Below are positions 16,074-29,767 of a stretch of 64,000 bases of DNA, piece after piece (positions within the stretch are counted from its first letter, which is position 1; each line of letters opens with the position of its first letter). Origin of the DNA: Pelomonas sp052436255 (GTDB taxonomy: Bacteria > Pseudomonadota > Gammaproteobacteria > Burkholderiales > Burkholderiaceae_C); contig JBQVNP010000004.1 in the NCBI GenBank assembly GCA_052436255.1, forward strand, positions 41,175-105,174. The letters are read 5' to 3'. The notes beneath the pieces were generated by a model. It ran no database searches. It was not told the origin of the DNA and saw only the letters and a list, made by a program, of their open reading frames with translations. The position numbers and the translations under genes were made by a program.

Positions 16074-17717
16074 ATGCAAACCCTCTTGCCCGCCGTTGTC
16101 CGGCGCCCCTTGCTCCTGCGGCCGCGGCTGAGCACCGATGGCCTGCTGGCCTTGTTGTGCCTGTACTGGGCGATGGCCGCCAACCGCCCGTTTCTTGCCG
16201 CGGCCGACCATGCGTGGACGGGTCAGCCGGGCGGCCTGGCCCTGCTGGTCCTGCTGGTCGCGTTGCTCCACTTCGTGTTGCTGGCGCCATTGGTGCATCG
16301 GCGCTGGGCCAAGCCGGCGCTGCTGCTGCTCAGCGTGATCGCGGCCGTCGGTGGCCATTTCACGCAGGCCTATGGGACGGCCTTCGATCCCGCCATGCTG
16401 CGCAACGCGATGCGCACCGACTGGCCGGAGGCCCGCGAACTTCTCAGCGGCGGGTTGCTGCTCCACGTGCTGGTGATCCTGGTGCCCGCCTGGTGGTTCA
16501 TCCTGCAGACTGAACTGGCGCCGGTGGTCGGGCGCCGGCGTGCGAGCCTGCTGGCCGTCGGGCGCTGGTTGCTGGCCGTCGTGGCGGCAGCGGCGTTGCT
16601 GGTGTATGCCTATCAGCCGCTGTCGGGGCTGATGCGCGAGCGGCGTGAACTGCGCTACCAGCTCCTGCCGGCTGCGCCGATCTGGTCGCTGCCCCGCAGC
16701 CTGGTGGCGGCCCGGACACCGCCCGGCAAGCGCGAGCCCATCGGCGTGGATGCGAAGCCGGGGGCCAGTTGGTCCGCCACGGCCAAGCCGCGACTGCTGG
16801 TGCTGGTGGTCGGAGAGACGGTGAGGGCGGCGAACTGGGGGCGGCGCGACATGGAAGGCGGCGGCGTGCGTGACACCACGCCCCTGCTGCGCCAGCAAAG
16901 CGGGCTCTTGAGCTGGGCGCGCGTCAGCACCTGTGGCAGCGACACGGAGACGTCCCTGCCCTGCATGTTCGCCCCCGTGGGCCGCCGGGACTACGACGAG
17001 TCGCGCATCCGGCGGCAGGAATCGCTGCTGCAGGTGCTGGCGCGCGCCGGCGTGCAGGTGCAATGGCTGGACAACCAGAGTGGCTGCAAGGGCGTCTGCG
17101 ACGCAGCGACCGAGCAAGCGCTGGCCTGCGAGGGCGGGCGATGCCTGGACGGTGCGCTGTTCGACCGCGTGCAGGCGGTGCTGCGCGAGGCCCGCCCGGG
17201 GACCACCCGGCTGCTGGTGCTGCACATGCTGGGCAACCACGGCCCGGCCTACCACCGGCGCGTGCCGCCGCAGTTCGGCCCGTACGGCCCGGCGTGCAGC
17301 GAGGAGGGCCTGGGCGGGTGCGAGCGGGCCGCCATCGTCAACGCCTATGACAACGCGCTGCGCTACACCGACGAGTTGCTGGCCACGCTCTGGCAGCGCC
17401 TGCAGGCCGCCCAGGGGCAGGTGGACACGGCGTTGATCTTCCTGCCGGACCACGGCGAATCCCTGGGCGAGCGCGGGCTTTACCTGCATGGCCTGCCCTA
17501 TGCGATTGCCCCGAAGGAACAGATCGAGGTGCCGATGCTGATGGGGATCGCGCCGTCCTGGGCAGCGACGCGCGGCTGGGGGCCGGGCTGCCTGGCAAGG
17601 CTGCCCGAGCAGCCTGCGTCGCATGAGCATCTCTTTCACACGGTGCTGGATCTGCTGGACGTGCGCACGGGCCTGATGGATGCCCGCTGGGACCTGCTGG
17701 CTGCATGTCGGGCATGA
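16074..17717 (+). CDS. eptA: Phosphoethanolamine transferase, EptA/MCR family
   Basis: 547 residues from the ATG at 16074; the open frame upstream is only the antisense of the response regulator. Five hydrophobic segments lie in the first 180 residues, followed by a periplasmic sulfatase-fold domain. Catalytic features fit the EptA/MCR family: zinc-binding Glu248 in LVVGETVRAANW, nucleophile Thr291 in CGSDTETSLPC with Cys287 and Cys297 spaced to form the family disulfide, and LPDHGESLGERGLYLHGLPY for the second metal cluster. It should transfer phosphoethanolamine from phosphatidylethanolamine to lipid A or another envelope glycan. Its stop overlaps the PAP2 gene, and the divergent two-component system is the likely regulator. 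Confidence 0.85.
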   Translation: MQTLLPAVVRRPLLLRPRLSTDGLLALLCLYWAMAANRPFLAAADHAWTGQPGGLALLVLLVALLHFVLLAPLVHRRWAKPALLLLSVIAAVGGHFTQAYGTAFDPAMLRNAMRTDWPEARELLSGGLLLHVLVILVPAWWFILQTELAPVVGRRRASLLAVGRWLLAVVAAAALLVYAYQPLSGLMRERRELRYQLLPAAPIWSLPRSLVAARTPPGKREPIGVDAKPGASWSATAKPRLLVLVVGETVRAANWGRRDMEGGGVRDTTPLLRQQSGLLSWARVSTCGSDTETSLPCMFAPVGRRDYDESRIRRQESLLQVLARAGVQVQWLDNQSGCKGVCDAATEQALACEGGRCLDGALFDRVQAVLREARPGTTRLLVLHMLGNHGPAYHRRVPPQFGPYGPACSEEGLGGCERAAIVNAYDNALRYTDELLATLWQRLQAAQGQVDTALIFLPDHGESLGERGLYLHGLPYAIAPKEQIEVPMLMGIAPSWAATRGWGPGCLARLPEQPASHEHLFHTVLDLLDVRTGLMDARWDLLAACRA

Positions 17718-18424
17718 GCGGGCGGCGCCAGGAGTTGCGCTTGCTGGCGATGCTGTTGCTCGCGGTGCTGGCCTGGGACCTCGGCGGGCTGGACCTGGCG
17801 GCGGCGCACCGGCTGGGCGATGTCCGCGGCTTTGCGGCGCGGGACGCGTTCTGGGCCAAGACCGTCATGCACGATGCCCTGCGATGGCTGGAAGGGGCGG
17901 CATGGATGCTGCTCGGCGCGGACGCGATGCGGCGCCGCGAGGCGCCCTGGGGGCCGTCGCGCGGCCTGCGCCGTCGGGCGCTGCTGGCCGGCGTCCTGAC
18001 GCTGCTGCTGGTGCCGGCCTTGAAAACCTTCAGCACCACCAGCTGCCCCTGGAGCCTGCTGCCGTTTGGCGGCACCGCACCCTGGGTGTCGCACTGGCAC
18101 TGGCTGTTGTCCGACGGCGGCCCTGGGCGCTGCTTTCCCTCGGGTCATAGTGCGGGCGTGTTCGCATTCAGCAGTTGGCTGTGGCTGTGGCGCCCCTGGC
18201 GGCATGGCCTGGGCGCGCGCTGGCCCGCCGCATGCGTGGCGCTGTTGGGCATCGGCCTGCTGGCGTCGTACGCGCAATGGGCCCGGGGCGCCCACTTCGT
18301 GAGCCACAGCTTGTGGGCGGCCTGGCTGTGCGCCGCTTGCAGCTGGGTCTCGCTGCGGGTGCCCCTGCCGAGATTGCTGACGCTTCAAGCCCGCCGACAG
18401 GCGCGCTGCACAGCGCGCCTTTGA
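17705..18424 (+). CDS. PAP2-family membrane phosphatase
   Basis: 239 residues, overlapping the transferase gene by 13 bp. Several membrane helices are visible (LLAMLLLAVLAWDLGGLDL, ALLAGVLTLLLVPAL, VALLGIGLLASYAQW, LWAAWLCAACSWVSL). The phosphatase motifs are in order: KTFSTTSCPW (motif 1, a variant of KxxxxxxRP), PSGHSAGVFAF (motif 2) and ASYAQWARGAHFVSHSLWAAW (motif 3, catalytic His). Members dephosphorylate lipid A, undecaprenyl diphosphate or phosphatidylglycerol phosphate. Coupling to an EptA-like gene suggests lipid A or undecaprenyl phosphate remodelling. A start at 17717 rather than 17705 would still remove the overlap only partly. Confidence 0.8.
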   Translation: MSGMSGRRQELRLLAMLLLAVLAWDLGGLDLAAAHRLGDVRGFAARDAFWAKTVMHDALRWLEGAAWMLLGADAMRRREAPWGPSRGLRRRALLAGVLTLLLVPALKTFSTTSCPWSLLPFGGTAPWVSHWHWLLSDGGPGRCFPSGHSAGVFAFSSWLWLWRPWRHGLGARWPAACVALLGIGLLASYAQWARGAHFVSHSLWAAWLCAACSWVSLRVPLPRLLTLQARRQARCTARL

Positions 18425-18449
18425 ACCTGGCTCCGGCAGTTGACCGCTC

Positions 18450-18472
18450 TACGCCACGAAAGTCTTGGCGTA
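18450..18472. terminator. Possible weak bidirectional terminator hairpin
   Basis: TACGCCA and TGGCGTA form a 7-bp stem with a 9-base loop in the 74-bp gap between the convergent PAP2 and UvrA-like genes. There is no long T run on either side, so the terminator reading is tentative. Confidence 0.3.
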
Positions 18473-18498
18473 TCAACACCGTGCTCACTTCGTGTTGG

Positions 18499-20862
<2,364 letters not shown>

Positions 20863-20959
20863 TCAGTTGTCGATTGGTCGTATGAAATAGGCGGGCCGAG
20901 CGCAGGGCGGCTCCCAAGCTGCCCCTTCCCCGCAGGGCAAGGCAGAACTCGATGGGCGG

Positions 20960-21691
20960 TCAGAACTGCACGTGACTGATGGACCCGCCATCGACGTACC
21001 AGTTCGCACCTGCGACGAAGCTGGCCGCGGGGCTGGAGATGAATGCAGCCACCCGTGCAATTTCATCGGGCGTGGCAAGCCGCTTCATGGGATTTCTGCC
21101 CACGACCTTCGCGTAGGCCTCAGGGTCTTCAACACGAACCTTGTCCCAGAAGCCGCGATCAGCCAACGTGTCGCCCGGGGATACCGTGTTGACGCGCACC
21201 GAAGGCAGCAGGCGCGCGGACAAGGATTTCATGTAATGGGCCATGGCAGCCTTGGTGGCGCCGTAGGGTGCGGACCCCGGAGCGGCTAAGGAACCCGCCT
21301 TCGACCCGATGTAGGTGATGGCCGCGTGCGGAGAGCTTTGCAAGCAGGGAATGGCGGTCTCAGTGGCATGGAGGGTGGCCCGCAGGTCGGTCGCTATGGC
21401 GTCGGCCCAGTTGCCCGAGAGCGCGCTGACGTTGGCCAAGAATATGTCGAAGCTCCCAATCCTTTGGAGCCAGGCGTCGACGCCCGCCTGATCGGTGACA
21501 TCGACAGCCGCGCCCGAAACCTTGCCGGGCAAGTGGAGAGTCGAGGCCAGCATCGCTTCGATCCGCTGCACGTCGCGGGCACAGAAGTAGACATGGCATC
21601 CCTCTTCGGCAAGTGTCCGAACGATGGCTGCGCCGATACCCGAGGAGCCTCCGGTGACGACGGCTGTAAGGCCGGACAGGTTGAGATTCAT
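20960..21691 (-). CDS. Short-chain dehydrogenase/reductase (SDR)
   Basis: 243 residues from the ATG at 21691 (MNLNLSGLTAVVTGG). Features are the NAD(P)-binding TGGSSGIGAAI, the acidic DVTD segment, and LANVSAL in place of the usual NNAG. The catalytic set is Ser in YIGSKAGS with YGATK, and the family C-terminal block is VAAFISSPAASFVAGANWYVDGG. This is a classical SDR; substrate unknown. It starts 37 bp after the acnA stop and may be carried on that transcript. Its third-codon positions are more mixed than in acnA (GGA, ACA, CTT, GAA are frequent), which hints at later acquisition. Confidence 0.85.
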   Translation of the reverse strand: MNLNLSGLTAVVTGGSSGIGAAIVRTLAEEGCHVYFCARDVQRIEAMLASTLHLPGKVSGAAVDVTDQAGVDAWLQRIGSFDIFLANVSALSGNWADAIATDLRATLHATETAIPCLQSSPHAAITYIGSKAGSLAAPGSAPYGATKAAMAHYMKSLSARLLPSVRVNTVSPGDTLADRGFWDKVRVEDPEAYAKVVGRNPMKRLATPDEIARVAAFISSPAASFVAGANWYVDGGSISHVQF

Positions 21692-21728
21692 GGCTTTGAG
21701 CGGCTTGAACGACCTGATGGTTCGGGCT

Positions 21729-24455
<2,727 letters not shown>

Positions 24456-24532
24456 GGTTACTCCTTTACGATTCCCGGCCATTCTGGCGAGCTTGTCGTG
24501 ACTTGTGTGAATCCTGCGTTTAGGCCTTTGTC

Positions 24533-25882
24533 ATGACCGCCTTGTCGGCTCGCCCGCGCCTGTTTGCGCTGACCTGGCCCATGTTGCTGGAGCTGCTGCT
24601 GGGCATCGGCATCGGCATCATCGGCACCGGGCTTGCCGCGCGGCTGTCCGACAACGCCGGCGCCGCCTTCGGGCTGGCCAACCAGGTGTTTGCGGCCCTC
24701 TTCGTGCTGTTCCGCGTCATCGGCGCGGGCGTGAGCGTGGCCGTCACGCAGGCCCTGGGCGCCGGCCGGCGCGACCAGGCCGACGCGGTGGCCCGTGCGG
24801 TGGTCGGCGCGAGCACCTGGCTGGGCCTGGGTGCTGCGGTGGCGGCACTGATCGCCGCCGGCCCGCTGCTGGCGCTGGTGAACGCGCCGCCCGAGGTGGC
24901 GCCGCTGGCCAGCGCGCTGCTGCAGGCATTGGCGCCGGCGCTGATGCTGGATGCCTGGAACGCCAACATGTCCAGCGTCATGCGCTCGCACCTGCGTAGC
25001 CGGGAGGCGCTGGCCGTCGTCGTCGTCATCCAGGTCGTCACGCTGGTCGTCGCCCTGCTGGCCATGCCGCGCATGGGGCTGGCGGGATATGCACTGGCCT
25101 GCGCGCTGGGGCGCGGCGTGGGCCTGGTGGCGCACATCCTGCTGTGGCGCGCGCGGCTGGACCTGCGCCTGCGCGCGGGCGACTGGTGGCGGCTGGTGCG
25201 CGCGCCGCTGGCGACGGTGCTGCACATCGGCATCCCGGGCGCCGCCGAGAACATCTCGTGGCGTCTGGCCTTCATGACCAGTCTGGCCGCCGTGGCCCAG
25301 CTGGGTGCCCACTCGCTCGCCACACACGCCTACACGATGCAGTTCCTGCACGTGATCCTGATGTTCAGCCTTGCCATCAGTTTCGCGGTGGAGATCATGG
25401 TCGGCCACATGATCGGCGCGGGCCGGCTGCATGCGGCCAATCGGCTGGTGCGGCGCTCGCTGGCGCTGGGCATCGTGTTGGCGCTGGTGGTCTCATGCGC
25501 CTTTGCACTGGCTGGGCCCTGGCTGCTGACCCGTTTCACGTCCGACCCGGGGATCATTGCGCTGGGCTGCACGCTGTTGTGGTGGACAGTGCTCGTCGAG
25601 CCCGGGCGCAGCTTCAACCTCGTCGTCATCAACGCGCTGCGCGCGGCCGGGGACGCCCGCTATCCGGTGGTGGTGGGCTCGGCGTCCATGGCCATCGTGC
25701 TGGCCGGCGGCAGCTGGTTCCTGGGTGTGCACCTCGGCTGGGGTCTGGTTGGCGTGTGGATTGCTTATGCTGCCGACGAATGGATTCGAGGCCTTTTGAT
25801 GTGGCGGCGTTGGGCGACACTCGGCTGGCTGCCGCACGCCCGCGCGGCGCACCGGCGGCTGCGGCTCGGCCGGGCCCACTGA
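24533..25882 (+). CDS. MATE-family multidrug/cation antiporter
   Basis: 449 residues with about 12 hydrophobic segments. Family marks are FALTWPMLLELLLG at the N-terminus, the first half segment FGLANQVFAALFVLFRVIGAGVSVAVTQALGAG, and the second half ISFAVEIMVGHMIGAGRLHAANRL followed by NLVVINALRAAGD. MATE proteins expel cationic drugs or metabolites using Na+ or H+ gradients in the inner membrane. Substrate unknown. Stand-alone gene, divergent from acnA; a dispersed intergenic repeat follows its stop. Confidence 0.88.
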   Translation: MTALSARPRLFALTWPMLLELLLGIGIGIIGTGLAARLSDNAGAAFGLANQVFAALFVLFRVIGAGVSVAVTQALGAGRRDQADAVARAVVGASTWLGLGAAVAALIAAGPLLALVNAPPEVAPLASALLQALAPALMLDAWNANMSSVMRSHLRSREALAVVVVIQVVTLVVALLAMPRMGLAGYALACALGRGVGLVAHILLWRARLDLRLRAGDWWRLVRAPLATVLHIGIPGAAENISWRLAFMTSLAAVAQLGAHSLATHAYTMQFLHVILMFSLAISFAVEIMVGHMIGAGRLHAANRLVRRSLALGIVLALVVSCAFALAGPWLLTRFTSDPGIIALGCTLLWWTVLVEPGRSFNLVVINALRAAGDARYPVVVGSASMAIVLAGGSWFLGVHLGWGLVGVWIAYAADEWIRGLLMWRRWATLGWLPHARAAHRRLRLGRAH

Positions 25883-25900
25883 GTTGCGGGAGTCAGTAAG

Positions 25901-25971
25901 GAGCGCCGGGCCGCCCCAAGCCGGCCTGCGTCCCCGCGGGGGCGAACGCCGAAAGGCGAGCGAGGGGTCAG
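25901..25971 (+). repeat. Dispersed GC-rich intergenic repeat
   Basis: The stretch opens with GGAGCGCCGGGCCGCCCCAA and continues with CCCCGCGGGGG and GAACGCCGAAAGGCGAGC. Its opening (GAGCGC..GGGCCGCC.CAAGC) matches the opening of the 81-bp modules at 8191 and 56663, but the rest differs and it has no coupled frame. It looks like a relative of the repeats scattered between genes in Burkholderiales. It lies between the MATE stop and the BMP gene and contains a self-complementary CCCCGCGGGG core. Confidence 0.55.
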
Positions 25972-26038
25972 TGTTTTCCTATCCAGTAAAACTTGAGGGA
26001 TGTTTTCTACAATGCGGCCCTTTCGCCTTGCCCACCCC

Positions 26039-27031
26039 ATGCCCATGACGACCTCTTTGTTCCGTCTTGCTGCCCTGACCCTGCTGGTCGCCTCGGCCGT
26101 GGCCCAGGCCCAGTCCAAGGGTCAGCCTGCGGTGATCTTCGACATGGGCGGCAAGTTCGACAAATCCTTCAACCAGGCCGGCTACCAGGGCGCCGAGCAG
26201 TGGAAGAAGGAGACCGGCAAGACCTATCTCGAGTTCGAGATCAGCAACGACACCCAACGCGTGCAGGCCATCCGCCGCATGGCCGAGCGCGGCGCCAGCC
26301 CCATCATCAGCATCGGCTTCGCCCAGGCGTCGGCGCTGCAACAGGTGGCCAAGGACTTTCCCAAGACCCAGTTCGCCATCATCGACGCCAAGGTCGACCT
26401 GCCTAATGTGCAGTCGCTGCTTTTCAAGGAGCACGAGGGCAGTTATGTGGTCGGCGCCATGGCGGCCCTGGTCAGCAAGACCGGCAAGGTCGGCTTCGTC
26501 GGCGGCATGGATATCCCGCTGATCCGCAAGTTCCAGTGCGGCTACGAGCAGGGCGCCAAGGTCACGAACCCCAAGATCGAGGTCTTCTCCAACATGACGG
26601 GGACCACGTCCACCGCCTGGAACGACCCGACCCGCGGCGGTGAGCTGGCCAAGGCGCAGTTCGCCAAGGGCTCGGATGTCGTCTTCGCCGCCGCCGGCGG
26701 CACCGGCGTGGGCGTGTATCAGGCCGCCAAGGACGCCGGCAAGCTGGCCATCGGCGTCGACAGCAACCAGAACCACCTCCAGCCCGGCACCATGCTGACC
26801 TCCATGGTCAAGCGCGTGGACGTGGCCGTCTACAACGTACTCAAGGGCTGGAAGCCCGGCGTCAGCGTGCTGGGCCTGAAGGAAGGTGGCGTGGACTACG
26901 CCGCCGACGACAACAACGCCAAGCTGTTGAACCCGGCGCTCAAGGCCAAGGTTGACGCGGTCAAGGCCGACATCATCGCCGGCAAGGTGAAGGTGGCCGA
27001 CTACATGGCGGACAACGCTTGTAAGTTCTGA
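26039..27031 (+). CDS. BMP-family (nucleoside) ABC transporter binding protein
   Basis: About 330 residues. The start is chosen at 26039 just before MTTSLFRLAALTLLVASAVAQAQ, a clean signal peptide; a frame start at 26000 and an ATG at 26045 are alternatives. The mature protein has the Bmp/Med signature: AVIFDMGGKFDKSFNQAGYQGAEQ, PIISIGFAQASALQQVA, EGSYVVGAMAALVSKTGKVGFVGGMD, DVVFAAAGGTGVGVYQAA and AIGVDSNQNHL. It delivers ligand to the ATPase and permeases encoded directly downstream. Nucleoside catabolic genes in the same run make purine/pyrimidine nucleosides the likely cargo. Confidence 0.88.
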   Translation: MPMTTSLFRLAALTLLVASAVAQAQSKGQPAVIFDMGGKFDKSFNQAGYQGAEQWKKETGKTYLEFEISNDTQRVQAIRRMAERGASPIISIGFAQASALQQVAKDFPKTQFAIIDAKVDLPNVQSLLFKEHEGSYVVGAMAALVSKTGKVGFVGGMDIPLIRKFQCGYEQGAKVTNPKIEVFSNMTGTTSTAWNDPTRGGELAKAQFAKGSDVVFAAAGGTGVGVYQAAKDAGKLAIGVDSNQNHLQPGTMLTSMVKRVDVAVYNVLKGWKPGVSVLGLKEGGVDYAADDNNAKLLNPALKAKVDAVKADIIAGKVKVADYMADNACKF

Positions 27032-27039
27032 GGCGCGCC

Positions 27040-28569
27040 ATGACGCCCGCCGTTCGCCTGCGGGCGATCTCCAAGCGCTTCGGCGCGGTCCAAGCCAATC
27101 GCGAGGTGTCCTTCGACATCGCCGCGGGCAGCGTGCATGGCCTCGTCGGCGAGAACGGCGCCGGCAAGAGCACGCTGATGGCCATCCTGTATGGCTACTA
27201 CCACGCGGATTCCGGCCACATCGAGGTCAACGGCCAGCGAGTGGAGATCGGCAACTCCCAGCAGGCGATTGCGCTGGGCATCGGCATGGTCCACCAGCAC
27301 TTCATGCTGGTCGAGACGCTGACCTGCCTGGAAAACATCATGCTGGGCGCGGAGGGCGGCTTTTTCCTGGCGCCGTCCAAGGCCAAGGTGCGCGCGAAGT
27401 TGCAGGCGCTGATGCAGGAGACCGGCCTGACGGTCCAGCTGGACGCCATCTTGGCCGACCTGCCGGTGGGCGAGGTGCAGCGGCTGGAAATCCTGAAGGC
27501 CCTCTACCGCGGCGCCAAGATTCTGATCCTGGACGAACCCACGGCGGTGCTGACGCCGCAGGAGACCGACCAGCTCTTCATCACGCTGCGCCGCCTGAAG
27601 GAGCGCGGCACGACGCTGATCCTCATCACGCACAAGCTGCGCGAAGTCATGAGTCTGTGCGATGCCGTTACGGTCATGCGCGCCGGCCAGGTCGTCGAGA
27701 CGCGCCCCATCACCCAGTGGAGCGAAGAGGCCTTGGCAGAGTCGATGGTCGGCCGCAAGGTCACGCTGGGGCGGCCCGACGGCCTGGACGTGAAGGCCGG
27801 TGAGGTGCGGCTTCAGGCGTCGGGCTTGAGGCTCAAGCATGCCAACGGCGTGCCCGCGCTGAAGGACGTCAGCCTGACGCTGAAGGCCGGCGAGATCGTC
27901 GGCGTGGCCGGCGTGTCGGGCAACGGCCAAAGCGAGCTGCTGGAAGTGCTGTCCGGCCTGCGCGCGCCCGAAGGCGGTCGCATGGATCTGGGCGGCGTGT
28001 CGTTCACCCCGGATGCCTGGCTGGACACCGCCCGCGCCCGCCCGCTGCGCCTGGCCCATGTGCCCGAGGACCGGCATGCAGTCGGCCTGGTCATGAGCTT
28101 CCCGGCCTGGGAATCCGCCGTGCTGGGCTACCAGAACCTGCCCAAGTACCGCAAGGGCGCGGCGATGAACCACGCGGCCATGCGCGACGCGACCCGCGCG
28201 CTGCAGGAACGCTTCGATGTGCGCCCGCGCGACGAGAACCTGGGCTCGTCCAAGTTCTCCGGCGGCAACCAGCAAAAGCTCATCCTGGCCCGCGAGATCG
28301 GCGAGCAGCCGATGGTGCTGCTGGTGGGCCAGCCCACCCGCGGCGTTGACATCGGCGCCATTGAATTCATCCACGGCCAGCTGCGCGCGCTGCGTGATGC
28401 CGGCTGCGCGGTGCTGCTGGTCAGCAGCGAGCTCGACGAAATTTTGGCGCTGGCGGACCGCGTCGTCGTCATGAACTGCGGCCGAATCACTGGGGAGCTG
28501 GCGATTGATGAGTGCGACGAGCGTCGCTTGGGGCTGTTGATGGCTGCACAGGAAGAGATCGCCGCATGA
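27040..28569 (+). CDS. ABC transporter ATPase with two nucleotide-binding domains (nucleoside uptake)
   Basis: 509 residues, two fused ABC modules in the RbsA/YufO style. The first has Walker A GENGAGKSTLM, the Q-loop region GMVHQHFMLVETLT, the signature region LPVGEVQRLEILKALYRG, and Walker B ILILDEPTAVLTP. The second has GVAGVSGNGQSELLEVLSG in place of a full Walker A, as is normal for this subfamily, and FSGGNQQKLILARE. It starts 8 bp after the binding-protein stop. It would energise the two permeases downstream. A large hairpin repeat begins 3 bp after the stop codon. Confidence 0.92.
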   Translation: MTPAVRLRAISKRFGAVQANREVSFDIAAGSVHGLVGENGAGKSTLMAILYGYYHADSGHIEVNGQRVEIGNSQQAIALGIGMVHQHFMLVETLTCLENIMLGAEGGFFLAPSKAKVRAKLQALMQETGLTVQLDAILADLPVGEVQRLEILKALYRGAKILILDEPTAVLTPQETDQLFITLRRLKERGTTLILITHKLREVMSLCDAVTVMRAGQVVETRPITQWSEEALAESMVGRKVTLGRPDGLDVKAGEVRLQASGLRLKHANGVPALKDVSLTLKAGEIVGVAGVSGNGQSELLEVLSGLRAPEGGRMDLGGVSFTPDAWLDTARARPLRLAHVPEDRHAVGLVMSFPAWESAVLGYQNLPKYRKGAAMNHAAMRDATRALQERFDVRPRDENLGSSKFSGGNQQKLILAREIGEQPMVLLVGQPTRGVDIGAIEFIHGQLRALRDAGCAVLLVSSELDEILALADRVVVMNCGRITGELAIDECDERRLGLLMAAQEEIAA

Positions 28570-28572
28570 AAT

Positions 28573-28646
28573 GCAACCACAGCGGCACAGAGGCACTGAG
28601 CAAATGCGGAGGTATTGACTCTGTGTCTCTGTGCCTCTGTGGTTGC
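28573..28646. repeat. 28-bp imperfect inverted repeat (dispersed 'CTCTGTGCCTCTGTGG' element)
   Basis: The left arm 28573-28600 and right arm 28619-28646 are reverse complements at 25 of 28 positions, separated by an 18-base loop. A T-rich stretch (CTTTTTGTCTTCTTCC) follows. The right arm contains CTCTGTGCCTCTGTGGTTGC. Elements with this core recur between genes in unrelated phyla as I remember them, and their chance translations (TTEAQRHR, LCASVV) are familiar as false proteins. It fills the whole gap between the ATPase and first permease genes of one operon, so read-through must occur for the permeases to be made from the upstream promoter. Confidence 0.85.
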
Positions 28647-28663
28647 CTTTTTGTCTTCTTCCA

Positions 28664-29767
28664 ATGAGCCAGCCCCTCCAACTCCCTCGGTGGATCGACA
28701 TCGGCCTGCTGCCGCTGTGGAACCTGGCCATCGCCCTCGTCGTCGCTGGCCTGGTCGTCATGCTCATCGGCCACAGCCCCTGGCAGGCGCTGAGCGTGCT
28801 GCTCAACGGCGCCCTGGGCAGCGTGCGCGGACTGGGCTATTCGCTCTATTACGCGACCACCTTCATCTTCACTGGCCTCGCCGTGGCGGTGGCCATCCAC
28901 GCCGGCCTGTTCAACATCGGCGGCGAGGGCCAGGCGACGCTGGGCGGCGTGGGTGTGGCGCTGGTCGCGCTGTGGCTGGGCGCCTCGCTGCCGGCCCTCG
29001 TGCTGCTGCCGTTGCTGGTCGTCGCTGCGGCTTGCTTCGGCATGCTGTGGGCGGCGCTGCCGGGCTACCTGCAGGCCTGGCGTGGCAGCCACATCGTCAT
29101 CACGACGATCATGTTCAACTTCCTCGCCGCGGCGCTGAACGCCTATCTGCTGGTGAACTGGCTGCGCCCGGCGGGCAGCATGTCGGTCGAGTCGGCCGAG
29201 TTCAGCGAGTCGGCCCGCATGCCGGCTCTGCACCAGATCGCCGCAGCCCTGGGCTATGAACTGCCGTCGTCCCCGCTCAACCTCAGCCTTGTCATCGCGC
29301 TGGTGGCCTGCGTCTTTGTCGGCTGGTTCCTGTGGACGAGCGCCGCCGGCTATGCCGTGCGTTCGGTCGGCAGCGCGCCGCGTGCGGCGCACTACGCCGG
29401 CATCCGCCCGCGTGCCCAGGTCATGGTTGCGATGGCGATTTCCGGCGCACTGGCCGGCATGGTCGGCATCAACGAGATCTCCGGCGTGCAGGGCAAGCTG
29501 ACGCTGGACTTCGTGGCCGGCGCCGGCTTCACCGGCATCGCCGTGTCGCTGATGGGCCGCAATCATCCGGTCGGCATCGTGCTGGCGTCGCTGCTGTTCG
29601 GCGTGCTCTACCAGGGCGGCGTGGAGGTGTCGTTCGAACTGCCCGGGTTCAGCCGCGAGATGGTCGTCACCGCGCAAGGCCTGATCGTGCTGTTCTCCGG
29701 CGCGATGGCCACCGTGAGCGCGCCGCTGTTCGCGCGCATCTACGGCAAGTTCAAGGGAGGCCGCTGA
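28664..29767 (+). CDS. ABC transporter permease 1 (nucleoside uptake)
   Basis: 367 residues from the ATG at 28664 (MSQPLQLPRW); an upstream ATG in the hairpin repeat is unlikely to be used. It has eight to ten hydrophobic segments and the BPD_transp_2 pattern: GHSPWQALSVLLNGALGS, FNIGGEGQATLGGVG, HIVITTIMFNFLAAALNAYLL, EISGVQGKLTLDFVAGAGFTGIAVSLMGRNHPVGIVLASLLFG. Its stop overlaps the start of the second permease (TGATG). Forms the inner-membrane channel with that protein. Confidence 0.9.
   Translation: MSQPLQLPRWIDIGLLPLWNLAIALVVAGLVVMLIGHSPWQALSVLLNGALGSVRGLGYSLYYATTFIFTGLAVAVAIHAGLFNIGGEGQATLGGVGVALVALWLGASLPALVLLPLLVVAAACFGMLWAALPGYLQAWRGSHIVITTIMFNFLAAALNAYLLVNWLRPAGSMSVESAEFSESARMPALHQIAAALGYELPSSPLNLSLVIALVACVFVGWFLWTSAAGYAVRSVGSAPRAAHYAGIRPRAQVMVAMAISGALAGMVGINEISGVQGKLTLDFVAGAGFTGIAVSLMGRNHPVGIVLASLLFGVLYQGGVEVSFELPGFSREMVVTAQGLIVLFSGAMATVSAPLFARIYGKFKGGR

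Noticed and set aside
25993..26013. TTGAGG and TACAAT near the BMP gene as a promoter
   Set aside because: The spacing is far too short for sigma-70, and TACAAT overlaps a possible start codon.
28631..28663. Earlier ATG for permease 1 inside the hairpin repeat
   Set aside because: The extra residues come from the repeat arm and T-rich flank; the ATG at 28664 matches the family N-terminus.
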